Source of the DNA: Desulfuromonadales bacterium C00003068
GTDB lineage: Bacteria; Desulfobacterota; Desulfuromonadia; Desulfuromonadales; Desulfuromonadaceae
Reading direction: 5' to 3'
DNA: 5,102 nucleotides
Assembly (NCBI GenBank): GCA_001751155.1
Contig: MAXR01000213.1
Coordinates: 2,029-7,130 of the forward strand
Positions 1-5,102 of this stretch are shown in pieces (the stretch's first letter is position 1; each line of letters opens with the position of its first letter). The translations under genes were made by a program, and so were the position numbers. Under the pieces are notes generated by a model, which did no database searches, was not told where the DNA came from, and worked only from the letters and a program-made list of their open reading frames with translations.

Positions 1-31
1 CTGATTGAAAATAAGGTTTTCCCGCAACCAA

Positions 32-61
32 TATCGGGATATCCCTGATAGCTCTTTTTTT
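32..61 (+). terminator. Probable intrinsic terminator of an upstream gene outside the window
   Basis: TATC-GGG (32-38) pairs with CCC-T-GATA (43-50), giving a seven-pair stem with one bulged T and an ATAT loop. A short GCTC spacer and a run of seven T residues (55-61) follow. The order hairpin then T-run is right for plus-strand termination. The stem is modest, and the spacer between stem and T-run weakens the call. It suggests that a plus-strand gene ends just left of the window, so that the cytochrome gene starts its own transcript. Confidence 0.4.
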
Positions 62-382
62 CACACAGAGTAAGTTGGTGTTAGCAGACTGTCGAACTTA
101 ACATGGACCTACTACGAAATAGCCTGACTTGGCCCATATCTCCGATAATCTTCGACAAATAGGCCAGCTATTCGCTCTCAAATTCTCGAAAATCTGGTCT
201 CAAGCAGCCTATTTCTCGCTACGGCCCGTCAAGCCCGACAGACTGCTAGTAACAAATTTATGCACCAAACCATTTGCCGATCCGCAGAACGACCACCGGA
301 GAGAATTTCCTTATCCGACACGGAGTTTCTGCTCCTCTCATCCAAGAGAGATTTTGCACCATCCACGTAAGAAGGAGGTAAC
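62..382 (+). other. Long non-coding leader upstream of the cytochrome gene
   Basis: About 320 bases without a convincing gene. The open frames here lack ribosome binding sites, and one of them (129-422, TTG start) runs into the cytochrome gene in another frame and resembles nothing I know. I looked for -35/-10 pairs and a -24/-12 sigma-54 site and found none with good spacing. A TGCAC...TTGC pair near 260-280 is three bases too far apart for sigma-54. The stretch contains a 13-base imperfect inverted repeat (82-94 with 236-248). The start of transcription is therefore unknown. A long untranslated leader or a promoter of unfamiliar type are both possible. Confidence 0.5.
82..248. repeat. Inverted repeat in the cytochrome leader (arms 82-94 and 236-248)
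   Basis: TAGCAGACTGTCG at 82-94 is the reverse complement of CGACAGACTGCTA at 236-248 except for one central mismatch (12 of 13). The arms are about 140 bases apart. They could be paired operator half-sites or the base of a long RNA fold. The arms contain CTGTCG/CGACAG, the hexamer that also forms the palindromes around the SYLF promoter at 3831-3936. The role is unproven and a chance match cannot be excluded. Confidence 0.3.
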
Positions 383-1903
383 ATGCGTAGTTCAATTGTC
401 CGGACACTCCAGCTCGCACTGATTGTCCTGCTGACCCTGGCCCTTGTCGCCTGTGGTTCAAGTAAAGGTTCTAGTGGTACCGATTCAAGCGGTGCCATTG
501 AACAACCGACCGATAGTGTTGCAGAAAACAAAACCTGCCTGGCCTGCCACGCCAGTCAAGCCGCTCTCGATACGAAGCTTGTCATTGACCGTGATAGTCT
601 TATCGACCGCGATCGTCTCAGCGAGTTGCGTGACACCGCCTCCGCCATCGAATGGGGTGAGCTCGAAGAAGATGCCATGAGCGAAGCCGAGCACGCTGAG
701 CTTGGAACTCTGGCTGCTGCTGCGGCAGTAGAAGATCGCGCCAACGGTCTACTCGTTGAAGCAGAAGTGATGGGAACCCACGGTAAACTGGCCTGTGTTG
801 AGTGCCACACTAACAGCGACGAAACAATGAACGATTGGCACCCTGCGATCACCAGCAATCCCACTGCTGACGGTGGGGACGTGTGTGCTAGCTGCCATGG
901 CACCAAACTGGTTGAAAACTTCAAGGCATCCATCCACTTTACCCTCAGCGGTATTGCTAATGGGGCTTGTAAGCGTTTGAAGCCTTTGACTGATATTGAT
1001 CCTGATGCTGCGCAAGCAGCATTTGATGGTTACTTCACCAGTCCAGACACTGGCTGTATGGCTTGCCATGCTACCTGTGGTTCCTGTCACGTTTCTAGCC
1101 CATTAATTCAAGACGTTGATCCTGGCGGTTTGATGGAAAATCACCGTTTTGTATCAGAGCCAGAATCAGAATTGACTTGCATGAAGTGTCACTGGGAAAA
1201 TGGAGAAGGCTGGGAGGCAATGGACGTTCACGCCACCAACATCGGCATGGAGTGTACCAACTGCCACACCGCTATTGAAGAAGTTCACGGCCGCGATATT
1301 GAGGACATGACAATCGGCCCCCTCTATTACAAGGGCCCTACCACTACTGAGACTGGTCCAGTGGAGGCATCACTGACAACAGTACTGCAAACCTCCTGTG
1401 CCGACTGCCATGAAACGCCACATGCTGGTGTGACAGGTGGAGCCGTTCTCGATCTGAATCATATGGATTCACTCGATTGCTTCGCTTGCCATACTCAGCC
1501 TTACTACAACTGTGTTGGCTGCCACGCTGTATCTGGTGAACCAGAAGATATGATTGAGTATGTCAAACTTGGGCTGACGGTTAAAGGCGAGCCGACTAGC
1601 AAACTCGGTCTGTTGACCCATATCGGTACAGCAACCGCTATTGAGGGCTATGCAATTCCTGCCGATAACAGTGATCCACAGTGGAAATCAGCTTGGGCTG
1701 CTTCTTCAGCGATGCACCTCATCGATAGAAAACCTTTGATCAACGAAACTGCTAAAATCAGCGGGTCCATGTGTGACAATTGTCACAGTGTTGAAGGTGC
1801 TGATACCTTCCTTAAGGCTACCGACCTTGATGCTGGCGGTACCGATCCTGTTGACGACCTGAATTGGGTTGTTCCTGTAGATCGGTTACCTGAAGTACAT
1901 TAA
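383..1903 (+). CDS. Multihaem (11 CXXCH) cytochrome c lipoprotein
   Basis: Predicted 506-residue electron-transfer lipoprotein. The N-terminus is a lipoprotein signal with lipobox LVAC and lipidated Cys24. The +2 residue is Gly, which gives no inner-membrane retention signal by the E. coli rule. Eleven CXXCH haem-c motifs start at residues 52, 138, 168, 225, 232, 266, 291, 339, 366, 377 and 464. Motifs 4 and 5 are nearly fused (CMACHATCGSCH). Twelve further histidines (104, 133, 153, 185, 254, 283, 302, 347, 360, 413, 445, 506) are enough for bis-His ligation of every haem. An acidic, probably helical insert of about 80 residues separates haems 1 and 2. Cys196-Lys197 is the only unpaired Cys of the mature protein. 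The ATG is fixed by AAGGAGGT at 372-379. A strong terminator follows, so the gene looks monocistronic. A role in periplasmic or extracellular respiration is inferred; I cannot name the subfamily. Confidence 0.93.
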   Translation: MRSSIVRTLQLALIVLLTLALVACGSSKGSSGTDSSGAIEQPTDSVAENKTCLACHASQAALDTKLVIDRDSLIDRDRLSELRDTASAIEWGELEEDAMSEAEHAELGTLAAAAAVEDRANGLLVEAEVMGTHGKLACVECHTNSDETMNDWHPAITSNPTADGGDVCASCHGTKLVENFKASIHFTLSGIANGACKRLKPLTDIDPDAAQAAFDGYFTSPDTGCMACHATCGSCHVSSPLIQDVDPGGLMENHRFVSEPESELTCMKCHWENGEGWEAMDVHATNIGMECTNCHTAIEEVHGRDIEDMTIGPLYYKGPTTTETGPVEASLTTVLQTSCADCHETPHAGVTGGAVLDLNHMDSLDCFACHTQPYYNCVGCHAVSGEPEDMIEYVKLGLTVKGEPTSKLGLLTHIGTATAIEGYAIPADNSDPQWKSAWAASSAMHLIDRKPLINETAKISGSMCDNCHSVEGADTFLKATDLDAGGTDPVDDLNWVVPVDRLPEVH

Positions 1904-1922
1904 GTCATAACGTACTTGTACC

Positions 1923-1962
1923 AATTCCCCTCTATCTATCATTGAAAGAGGGGATTTTTTTT
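1923..1962 (+). terminator. Strong intrinsic terminator of the cytochrome gene
   Basis: TCCCCTCT (1926-1933) pairs perfectly with AGAGGGGA (1947-1954). The outer AA (1923-1924) can also pair with TT (1956-1957) across a T-T mismatch. The loop is 13 bases, and an unbroken run of eight T residues (1955-1962) follows directly. It lies 19 bases after the cytochrome stop codon. It separates the cytochrome transcript from the downstream hemerythrin-cyclase gene. Confidence 0.9.
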
Positions 1963-1963
1963 A

Positions 1964-2012
1964 AGTGGTTTACCGACAACAGTTGATGAAGGTTAATAAG
2001 ACAGTGGTTTAC
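1964..2012. repeat. 10-bp direct repeat AGTGGTTTAC in the hemerythrin-cyclase promoter region
   Basis: AGTGGTTTAC occurs at 1964-1973 and again at 2003-2012, 39 bases apart start to start. The second copy overlaps the proposed -35 hexamer at 2008-2013. GGTAAA at 2027-2032 is an inverted partial match to the first copy. This layout would suit a regulator binding at and upstream of the promoter, but no regulator is known and the function is a guess. Confidence 0.35.
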
Positions 2013-2036
2013 TCTCAAAATATTATGGTAAATAAT
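2008..2036 (+). promoter_or_regulatory. Candidate sigma-70-type promoter of the hemerythrin-cyclase gene
   Basis: TTTACT (2008-2013, four of six matches to TTGACA) and AATAAT (2031-2036, five of six matches to TATAAT) are separated by exactly 17 bases. Transcription would start near 2043, giving a leader of about 40 bases. The surrounding sequence is distinctly AT-rich and lies just past the cytochrome terminator, where a promoter is expected. TATTAT at 2021 is an alternative -10. Confidence 0.45.
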
Positions 2037-2069
2037 GATCAATTATAGATAATTGCCTGATTTTGCAAT

Positions 2070-2076
2070 GGGAGAG
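2070..2076 (+). promoter_or_regulatory. Ribosome binding site that sets the hemerythrin-cyclase start
   Basis: GGGAGAG ends six bases before the ATG at 2083. The other in-frame starts (TTG 2053, ATG 2068, ATG 2077) have no Shine-Dalgarno at a workable distance. This site therefore selects 2083, which also gives the usual N-terminus of bacteriohemerythrins. Confidence 0.65.
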
Positions 2077-2082
2077 ATGACC

Positions 2083-3189
2083 ATGGACGTTTTTCAGTGG
2101 GATAAGAACTTTGAAACGGGTTTGACCGAAGTGGATAAGCAACATCATCACTTGGTGAACGTCACCAATGATTTTGGTGTACTGATTGCTCAGGATGAGG
2201 TGGACTTCGATGATCTCGAAAAGATATTCAATGAGCTAGCGTCCTATACTCAATACCATTTTGCCGAAGAAGAAAAGTTGATGGCAGAGATGGCTGTCGA
2301 TAAACGGCATGTCGAATATCACGAGCGGGAACATTATGGTTTTTTACAAGATGTTATGGAGCTTCATCAAGAGATGGCATCTGGTGATCAGAAAGCCTCA
2401 GAGCATTTGTTGAATTTTTTGATGAGCTGGCTTGTTTACCATATTCTCGGTTCCGATATGAGCTTAGCGCGGCAAATTAATGCAGTGGCTAGCGGTAAGT
2501 CGGGCGCTGAAGCATACGATGCTGACGGGCAAGGGGGGAACCTCGGAACCAATCTGTTACTGAAATCGTTGAATAATCTTTTTCATCAGGTGTCAGAGCG
2601 AAATAAGGATCTGCGAGACTTGAACCGCAACTTGGAGGATAAAGTGGCGGCGCGGACGCAGGAATTATCGACGACGAATTATCGCTTGCAAGAACTGGCA
2701 TCAACCGATGCGCTGACTGGATTAGCCAATCGGCGCCAGGCGATCCACTCATTGGAAAAACTGTGGCAGGAATCAGAAAACAACGCAACACCATTGTCCT
2801 GTGCGATGATTGATGCCGATGGCTTCAAGCAGATTAATGATCGCTATGGCCACCATGCAGGAGATTTGGTTTTACAGAGATTGGCGAAGGAGTTGACCTA
2901 TGCAGTGAGAACCGATGATCTTGTTTGTCGTCTTGGTGGCGATGAATTTTTGATTCTCTGCCCCGCAACAGATCAACAGGGGGCGCTGTGTCTTGCCAAC
3001 CAGATTCATGAACGGATCGCAGCTCTCACTGTCAACGCGGGTGATGGCGAATGGTGCGGAAGTATCAGTGTCGGTGTTGCCACGAAAAACAGTGTCATGC
3101 AACAGCCAGACGAATTGATTAAACTGGCTGACCGTGGTGTCTATGCCGCCAAGGAGGCAGGGCGCAACTGTGTGAAAAGGGTCGACTGA
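2083..3189 (+). CDS. Bacteriohemerythrin-diguanylate cyclase (Hr-GGDEF fusion)
   Basis: Predicted 368-residue cytoplasmic enzyme making c-di-GMP from two GTP under control of a di-iron, O2-binding hemerythrin domain. Residues 1-135 carry the complete hemerythrin ligand set: His21 in DKQH, His59-x3-Glu63, His76-x3-His80 and His120-x4-Asp125. A polar, coiled-coil-like linker (about 156-205) leads to the GGDEF domain (about 206-368). That domain has TDALTGLANRR, the metal and substrate motif DADGFKQINDRYGH (Asp244, Asn252, Asp253) and an intact GGDEF at 285-289. R276-x2-D279 lies five residues before GGDEF, matching the inhibitory I-site, so product feedback is expected. There is no membrane segment. 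The start at 2083 is chosen over an upstream TTG because of GGGAGAG at 2070-2076 and the typical MxxFQW opening. Oxygen or redox control is known for Vibrio cholerae Bhr-DGC; here it is inferred. Confidence 0.93.
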   Translation: MDVFQWDKNFETGLTEVDKQHHHLVNVTNDFGVLIAQDEVDFDDLEKIFNELASYTQYHFAEEEKLMAEMAVDKRHVEYHEREHYGFLQDVMELHQEMASGDQKASEHLLNFLMSWLVYHILGSDMSLARQINAVASGKSGAEAYDADGQGGNLGTNLLLKSLNNLFHQVSERNKDLRDLNRNLEDKVAARTQELSTTNYRLQELASTDALTGLANRRQAIHSLEKLWQESENNATPLSCAMIDADGFKQINDRYGHHAGDLVLQRLAKELTYAVRTDDLVCRLGGDEFLILCPATDQQGALCLANQIHERIAALTVNAGDGEWCGSISVGVATKNSVMQQPDELIKLADRGVYAAKEAGRNCVKRVD

Positions 3190-3235
3190 TTTAAACATGG
3201 AACCACAATCCTTGCTAACGAACTAAACGGCCATG

Positions 3236-3652
3236 CTAAACCGTGAGCCAGTAGTCTTGCCAACGCTGATTACCCACCTCACGGCTCGATTCAGCCGGTG
3301 TTTGACATTGGCAACCCTGTGGCTGATCAAGGGTTTTTTGGTTCGGAATCAGTGCCAAGCATTGGCACGGTCGCTCAGCAACGGTTAAACTACAGCCGTC
3401 TACGGTATGAAACCCACAGCCTGAATTCAATGACAATGGCGCGGGGAGTGGTATTCCTGACATCCCCCACATCACCAGCCCCAGTTCTGGTAATCGCTCG
3501 GTCAACTGCTCAACGGTTAAATGCTTCCCCGCGAAAAATAGATCAAAAAAACGCTGTGGATCAAGCCAGATTCCGGGGCTCCCCTGACAACAGCGACCAC
3601 CACATCTCTTGCACAGCAATAAATCCAACGACGTACTTTGTTCATAAACCAT
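3236..3652 (-). CDS. YkgJ-type cysteine-cluster protein (putative metal-binding)
   Basis: Predicted 138-residue soluble protein of the YkgJ/CxxCxxxCC family, whose members are annotated as putative zinc- or iron-chelating and whose biochemical role is unknown. Counted from the ATG at 3652, an N-terminal cluster CKRCGGRCC (Cys14, 17, 21, 22) is followed by QGSPGIWLDP. Later come GCGFH (Cys79), GCSLTVAERPCQC (Cys87, 96, 98) and CQC (Cys114, 116), which makes ten cysteines in all. The C-terminus ends in a WQDYW segment. The frame stays open upstream to a TTG at 3700, but neither start has a strong ribosome site. The ATG is preferred because relatives have only a short tail before the first Cys. 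The gene converges on the hemerythrin-cyclase gene with 46 bases between the stops and no clear terminator. It is divergent from the SYLF gene. The family call is confident; the function is not known. Confidence 0.82.
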   Translation of the reverse strand: MVYEQSTSLDLLLCKRCGGRCCQGSPGIWLDPQRFFDLFFAGKHLTVEQLTERLPELGLVMWGMSGIPLPAPLSLNSGCGFHTVDGCSLTVAERPCQCLALIPNQKTLDQPQGCQCQTPAESSREVGNQRWQDYWLTV

Positions 3653-3784
3653 AGCTGAAACTCGCAAATGATAATCAGGGTTGAATGGTGGCGTGACCAA
3701 TTTGAATCGGTCAGCACGACAAGGTCGTCACCATGGCACATATCTCTTTGTTTTGTTGGGATGATTGCTACTGTGAGTGGAAAA

Positions 3785-3802
3785 TAACGGTGGCGACCGT
3801 TA
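3785..3802 (-). terminator. Small perfect hairpin, terminator-like on the minus strand
   Basis: TAACGGT (3785-3791) and ACCGTTA (3796-3802) form a seven-pair stem with a four-base loop. Read on the minus strand the stem is followed by TTTTCC, a short T-run. The stem is only moderately GC-rich and the T-run is weak. It could stop antisense transcription coming from the right, or could be an operator for either neighbour. Confidence 0.25.
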
Positions 3803-3830
3803 GCAGGTTCCCTCGGCTTTTATTGGCGTT

Positions 3831-3936
3831 CTGTCGCAACAACGACAGTCCTTAGCTTTTACTCCAGCAATTATTTGCTAGAATGTAAACAGGCTCAACG
3901 GGTGAGCTTTCACGGTAAATCTGTCGTTGTTGACAG
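3831..3936. repeat. Paired palindromes flanking the SYLF promoter, joined by a 12-bp inverted repeat
   Basis: The first palindrome is CTGTCG-CAACAA-CGACAG (3831-3848). The second is CTGTC-GTTGTT-GACAG (3921-3936). In addition CAACAACGACAG (3837-3848) is the exact reverse complement of CTGTCGTTGTTG (3921-3932), so the two sites are inverted copies of one another. Their centres are about 89 bases apart, with the proposed -10 box (3879-3884) between them. The second lies in the leader shortly before the ribosome site. A two-operator arrangement or alternative RNA hairpins are possible readings. Confidence 0.55.
3858..3884 (+). promoter_or_regulatory. Candidate extended -10 promoter of the SYLF gene
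   Basis: TGCTAGAAT at 3876-3884 fits an extended -10 (TGnTATAAT with one mismatch). TTTACT at 3858-3863 is a weak -35 with a short 15-base spacer, tolerable for an extended -10 promoter. Transcription would start near 3891, leaving a leader of about 70 bases that contains the second palindrome. Confidence 0.45.
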
Positions 3937-3946
3937 CAGAATAAAT

Positions 3947-3955
3947 GGGGGAGGG
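3947..3955 (+). promoter_or_regulatory. Purine-rich ribosome binding site of the SYLF gene
   Basis: GGGGGAGGG contains GGAGG (3950-3954) five bases before the ATG at 3960. The upstream in-frame ATG at 3945 overlaps this site and has no Shine-Dalgarno of its own. The ATG at 3957 is only two bases away. The site therefore favours 3960, with 3957 as a near-equivalent choice. Confidence 0.6.
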
Positions 3956-3959
3956 CATG

Positions 3960-4532
3960 ATGAAGGGGTATCGTATTCTGGTGCTGTTGGTTACGTTGAT
4001 GGTGACACTGGTAGCAGTTCCAGCACAGGCTGATAGATTCAGTCAGGCTATTTCGGTGTTTAACAAATCTGAAGCGGTTCAACCGTTTTTCCAAAATGCC
4101 TACGGGTACGCTGTTTTTCCGCTGATCGGCAAGGGCGGTTTTGTCATCGGTGGCGCCTACGGCACTGGCCAAGTGTACCGTGATGGCAGGGTCACTGGAA
4201 CAACATCGCTCATAAAAGCCACGATTGGTTTTCAACTTGGCGGTCAAGCTTTCAGCGAAATAATCTTTTTTCAGGACAAGCGGGCCTATAACGAATTTAT
4301 CAGTGGAAACTTTGAATTTGATGCTGCAGCTTCTTTTGTTGTCGTCACAGCAGGTGTGCAGGCAAGGGCAGGCACTGAAGGTGTTTCTGCCAGCGCAACC
4401 GCGGGGCCGAAAACGGGCACGCAGGCAATCATACGTTATCAAAAAGGGCTGGCGGTCTTCATTCACGCCAAGGGTGGCTTGATGTACGAGGTGGCGATTG
4501 GTGGCCAAAAGTTTAGCTTTCAGGCGCTGTAG
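3960..4532 (+). CDS. Secreted SYLF-domain (YSC84-like) protein
   Basis: Predicted 190-residue exported protein. Residues 1-24 form a signal peptide: Lys and Arg near the start, a hydrophobic core and a signal peptidase I site PAQA before Asp25. The mature part is a complete SYLF/DUF500 domain. Its hallmark is YGYAVFPLIGKGGFVIGGAYG (about 48-68), followed by GRVTG, a GFQLGGQAFSEIIFF segment (90-104) and the C-terminal glycine-rich KGGLMYEVAIGGQKF (171-185). The family is known for lipid (phosphoinositide) binding in eukaryotes. Bacterial members are usually small periplasmic or envelope proteins of unknown role, so an envelope function is inferred. The start at 3960 is supported by GGAGG at 3950-3954; ATGs at 3945 and 3957 are alternatives. 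No terminator with a T-run follows. The gene converges on the DUF3089 remnant. Confidence 0.88.
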   Translation: MKGYRILVLLVTLMVTLVAVPAQADRFSQAISVFNKSEAVQPFFQNAYGYAVFPLIGKGGFVIGGAYGTGQVYRDGRVTGTTSLIKATIGFQLGGQAFSEIIFFQDKRAYNEFISGNFEFDAAASFVVVTAGVQARAGTEGVSASATAGPKTGTQAIIRYQKGLAVFIHAKGGLMYEVAIGGQKFSFQAL

Positions 4533-4599
4533 CCCCTCCTGGCACAATTCAGTTGAAATGAGTGGCCGAGTTACAACTTGACCGATTTTGAAATCGCCA

Positions 4600-5013
4600 A
4601 CATCGGTAGTTTGCGTATTGTAAGAGATGATCACATTCGTATCCTCTGCACCTGTTGCAAACGCTACATGACTGTTCTCATCAAGGTAGGTCTCGGTTAC
4701 CGAGTAACCGATGACATAGGCCGCAACCATCCGTTCATATACTTTCGGATGATCACTCATATAATCAGCTAATAGATTCAGCAACACATTTGAGCCTTGC
4801 GAATGTTCAGCCAAAAAAAACGGTCGGCCACCGTTGTAGTGATTAATATAGTAGTCGATTGCAGCAATGGCATCGTGGCTTGGAATGCCAGCTATCAACG
4901 CTTCACGTTCTGCTACGGTTGGTAAGGTCAGGGTGTATAGGGCATCTGCTTGTCGATAGTAGGGCGCAGAATAAAATCACAACCATGATAAGCAATGTTG
5001 TTTTTAGTTTCAA
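4600..5013 (-). pseudogene. Decayed DUF3089-family alpha/beta hydrolase (both ends damaged)
   Basis: The minus strand from 4976 down to about 4605 encodes recognisable DUF3089 hydrolase sequence without a start codon of its own: SAPYYRQAD, then AIAAIDYYINHYNGGRPF, the nucleophile elbow EHSQGS (Ser codon 4802-4800; relatives usually have GHSQGS), AAYVIGYSVTE and VIISYNT. A stop (TGA, 4979-4977) lies directly upstream in this frame. In another frame a TTG at 5013, preceded by AGAGGT, begins a clear signal peptide (about LKLKTTLLIMVVILFCALL) that overlaps the hydrolase frame and ends at a stop at 4905-4903. The usual segment between signal peptide and APYYRQ, roughly 60-80 residues by my memory of the family, is absent. 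After VIISYNT the family resemblance stops, and the frame merely runs antisense through the SYLF gene, so the C-terminal half is missing too. It is most likely inactive. Confidence 0.75.
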
Positions 5014-5067
5014 GCCATTGACCTCTTCTTTTCGGCCGGTACTATCTGATTGATGTCGCGAATTTTA

Positions 5068-5084
5068 TGGCTTGGCCCAAGCCA
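5068..5084. repeat. Near-perfect palindrome upstream of the DUF3089 remnant
   Basis: TGGCTTGG (5068-5075) and CCAAGCCA (5077-5084) are perfect 8-bp arms around a single base. The site lies about 55 bases upstream of the remnant's TTG start on the minus strand, a position suited to an operator. Neither side has a T-run, so a terminator is unlikely. It may be a regulatory relic of the decayed gene or belong to something right of the window. Confidence 0.35.
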
Positions 5085-5102
5085 AATAAGGATATGCAGC
5101 GA

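Larger units (their letters stand above)
3653..3959. other. Divergent intergenic region between the cysteine-cluster and SYLF genes
   Basis: About 300 bases without a credible gene. The stretch holds a perfect 7-bp hairpin (3785-3802), two related CTGTCG palindromes (3831-3848 and 3921-3936) and an extended -10 promoter candidate (3876-3884) reading towards the SYLF gene. I see no clear promoter for the minus-strand cysteine-cluster gene. TTGGTC/GATTAT around 3670-3705 is a weak candidate that would leave almost no leader. Confidence 0.6.

Noticed and set aside
256..282. Possible sigma-54 promoter (TGCAC...TTGC) upstream of the cytochrome
   Set aside because: The distance between the two elements is three bases too long and the -24 element lacks GG.
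129..422. A 97-residue open frame upstream of the cytochrome
   Set aside because: It starts with TTG without a ribosome site, overlaps the well-supported cytochrome start in another frame, and the protein resembles nothing recognisable.
556..933. A 125-residue minus-strand open frame inside the cytochrome gene
   Set aside because: It is a Ser/Ala/Arg-rich shadow of the cytochrome coding frame with no ribosome site or family match.
3298..3654. A 118-residue plus-strand open frame opposite the cysteine-cluster gene
   Set aside because: The opposite strand has the conserved CxxCxxxCC family signature. This frame has no ribosome site and no recognisable protein.
3852..4600. Continuation of the minus-strand hydrolase frame through the SYLF gene
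   Set aside because: After about 4600 the translation loses family resemblance and lies antisense to a complete, recognisable SYLF gene with signal peptide and ribosome site. It is treated as chance open frame beyond a truncation.
4581..4607. Inverted repeats ACCGAT...ATCGGT and CGATTT-AAATCG near the hydrolase breakpoint
   Set aside because: They are short stems without a T-run on either strand, so they are not a convincing terminator. The second has an impossibly small loop if fully paired. They are too common by chance to report as a feature.

Overview
The window looks like an ordinary chromosomal stretch of a mid-GC bacterium with anaerobic respiratory chemistry. The best guess is Desulfuromonadales (Geobacter/Desulfuromonas relatives) or a similar Desulfobacterota. 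This is inferred from the combination of an 11-haem lipoprotein cytochrome c, a bacteriohemerythrin fused to a GGDEF domain, a YkgJ-type cysteine-cluster protein, a SYLF-domain protein and a DUF3089 hydrolase remnant. No sequence search was run, so the taxonomic call is only moderately secure.

Layout. Bases 1-61 hold a terminator-like hairpin, probably the end of an upstream gene outside the window. Bases 62-382 are a long leader without a credible gene. It precedes a monocistronic 506-residue multihaem cytochrome c lipoprotein (383-1903, +) with a strong Shine-Dalgarno and a strong intrinsic terminator (1923-1962). A short AT-rich promoter region follows, with a 10-bp direct repeat, and then a 368-residue bacteriohemerythrin-diguanylate cyclase (2083-3189, +). 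Converging on it is a small cysteine-cluster protein (3236-3652, -). A divergent intergenic region of about 300 bases (3653-3959) carries several small palindromes and a candidate promoter for a secreted SYLF-domain protein (3960-4532, +). The right end holds a decayed DUF3089-family alpha/beta hydrolase gene on the minus strand. Its signal peptide and body are in different frames, the segment between them is missing, and its 3' half is gone.

Functional theme. The cytochrome is probably an outer-membrane or periplasmic electron carrier. The hemerythrin-cyclase probably couples oxygen or redox state to c-di-GMP. They lie next to each other but are separated by a terminator and have separate expression signals, so they are neighbours rather than one operon. 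I see no clearly new multi-gene system. The points most worth a second look are the paired palindromes bracketing the SYLF promoter (a perfect 12-bp inverted repeat), an unpaired Cys-Lys in the cytochrome where a haem motif could have been, and the two-sided decay of the DUF3089 gene.
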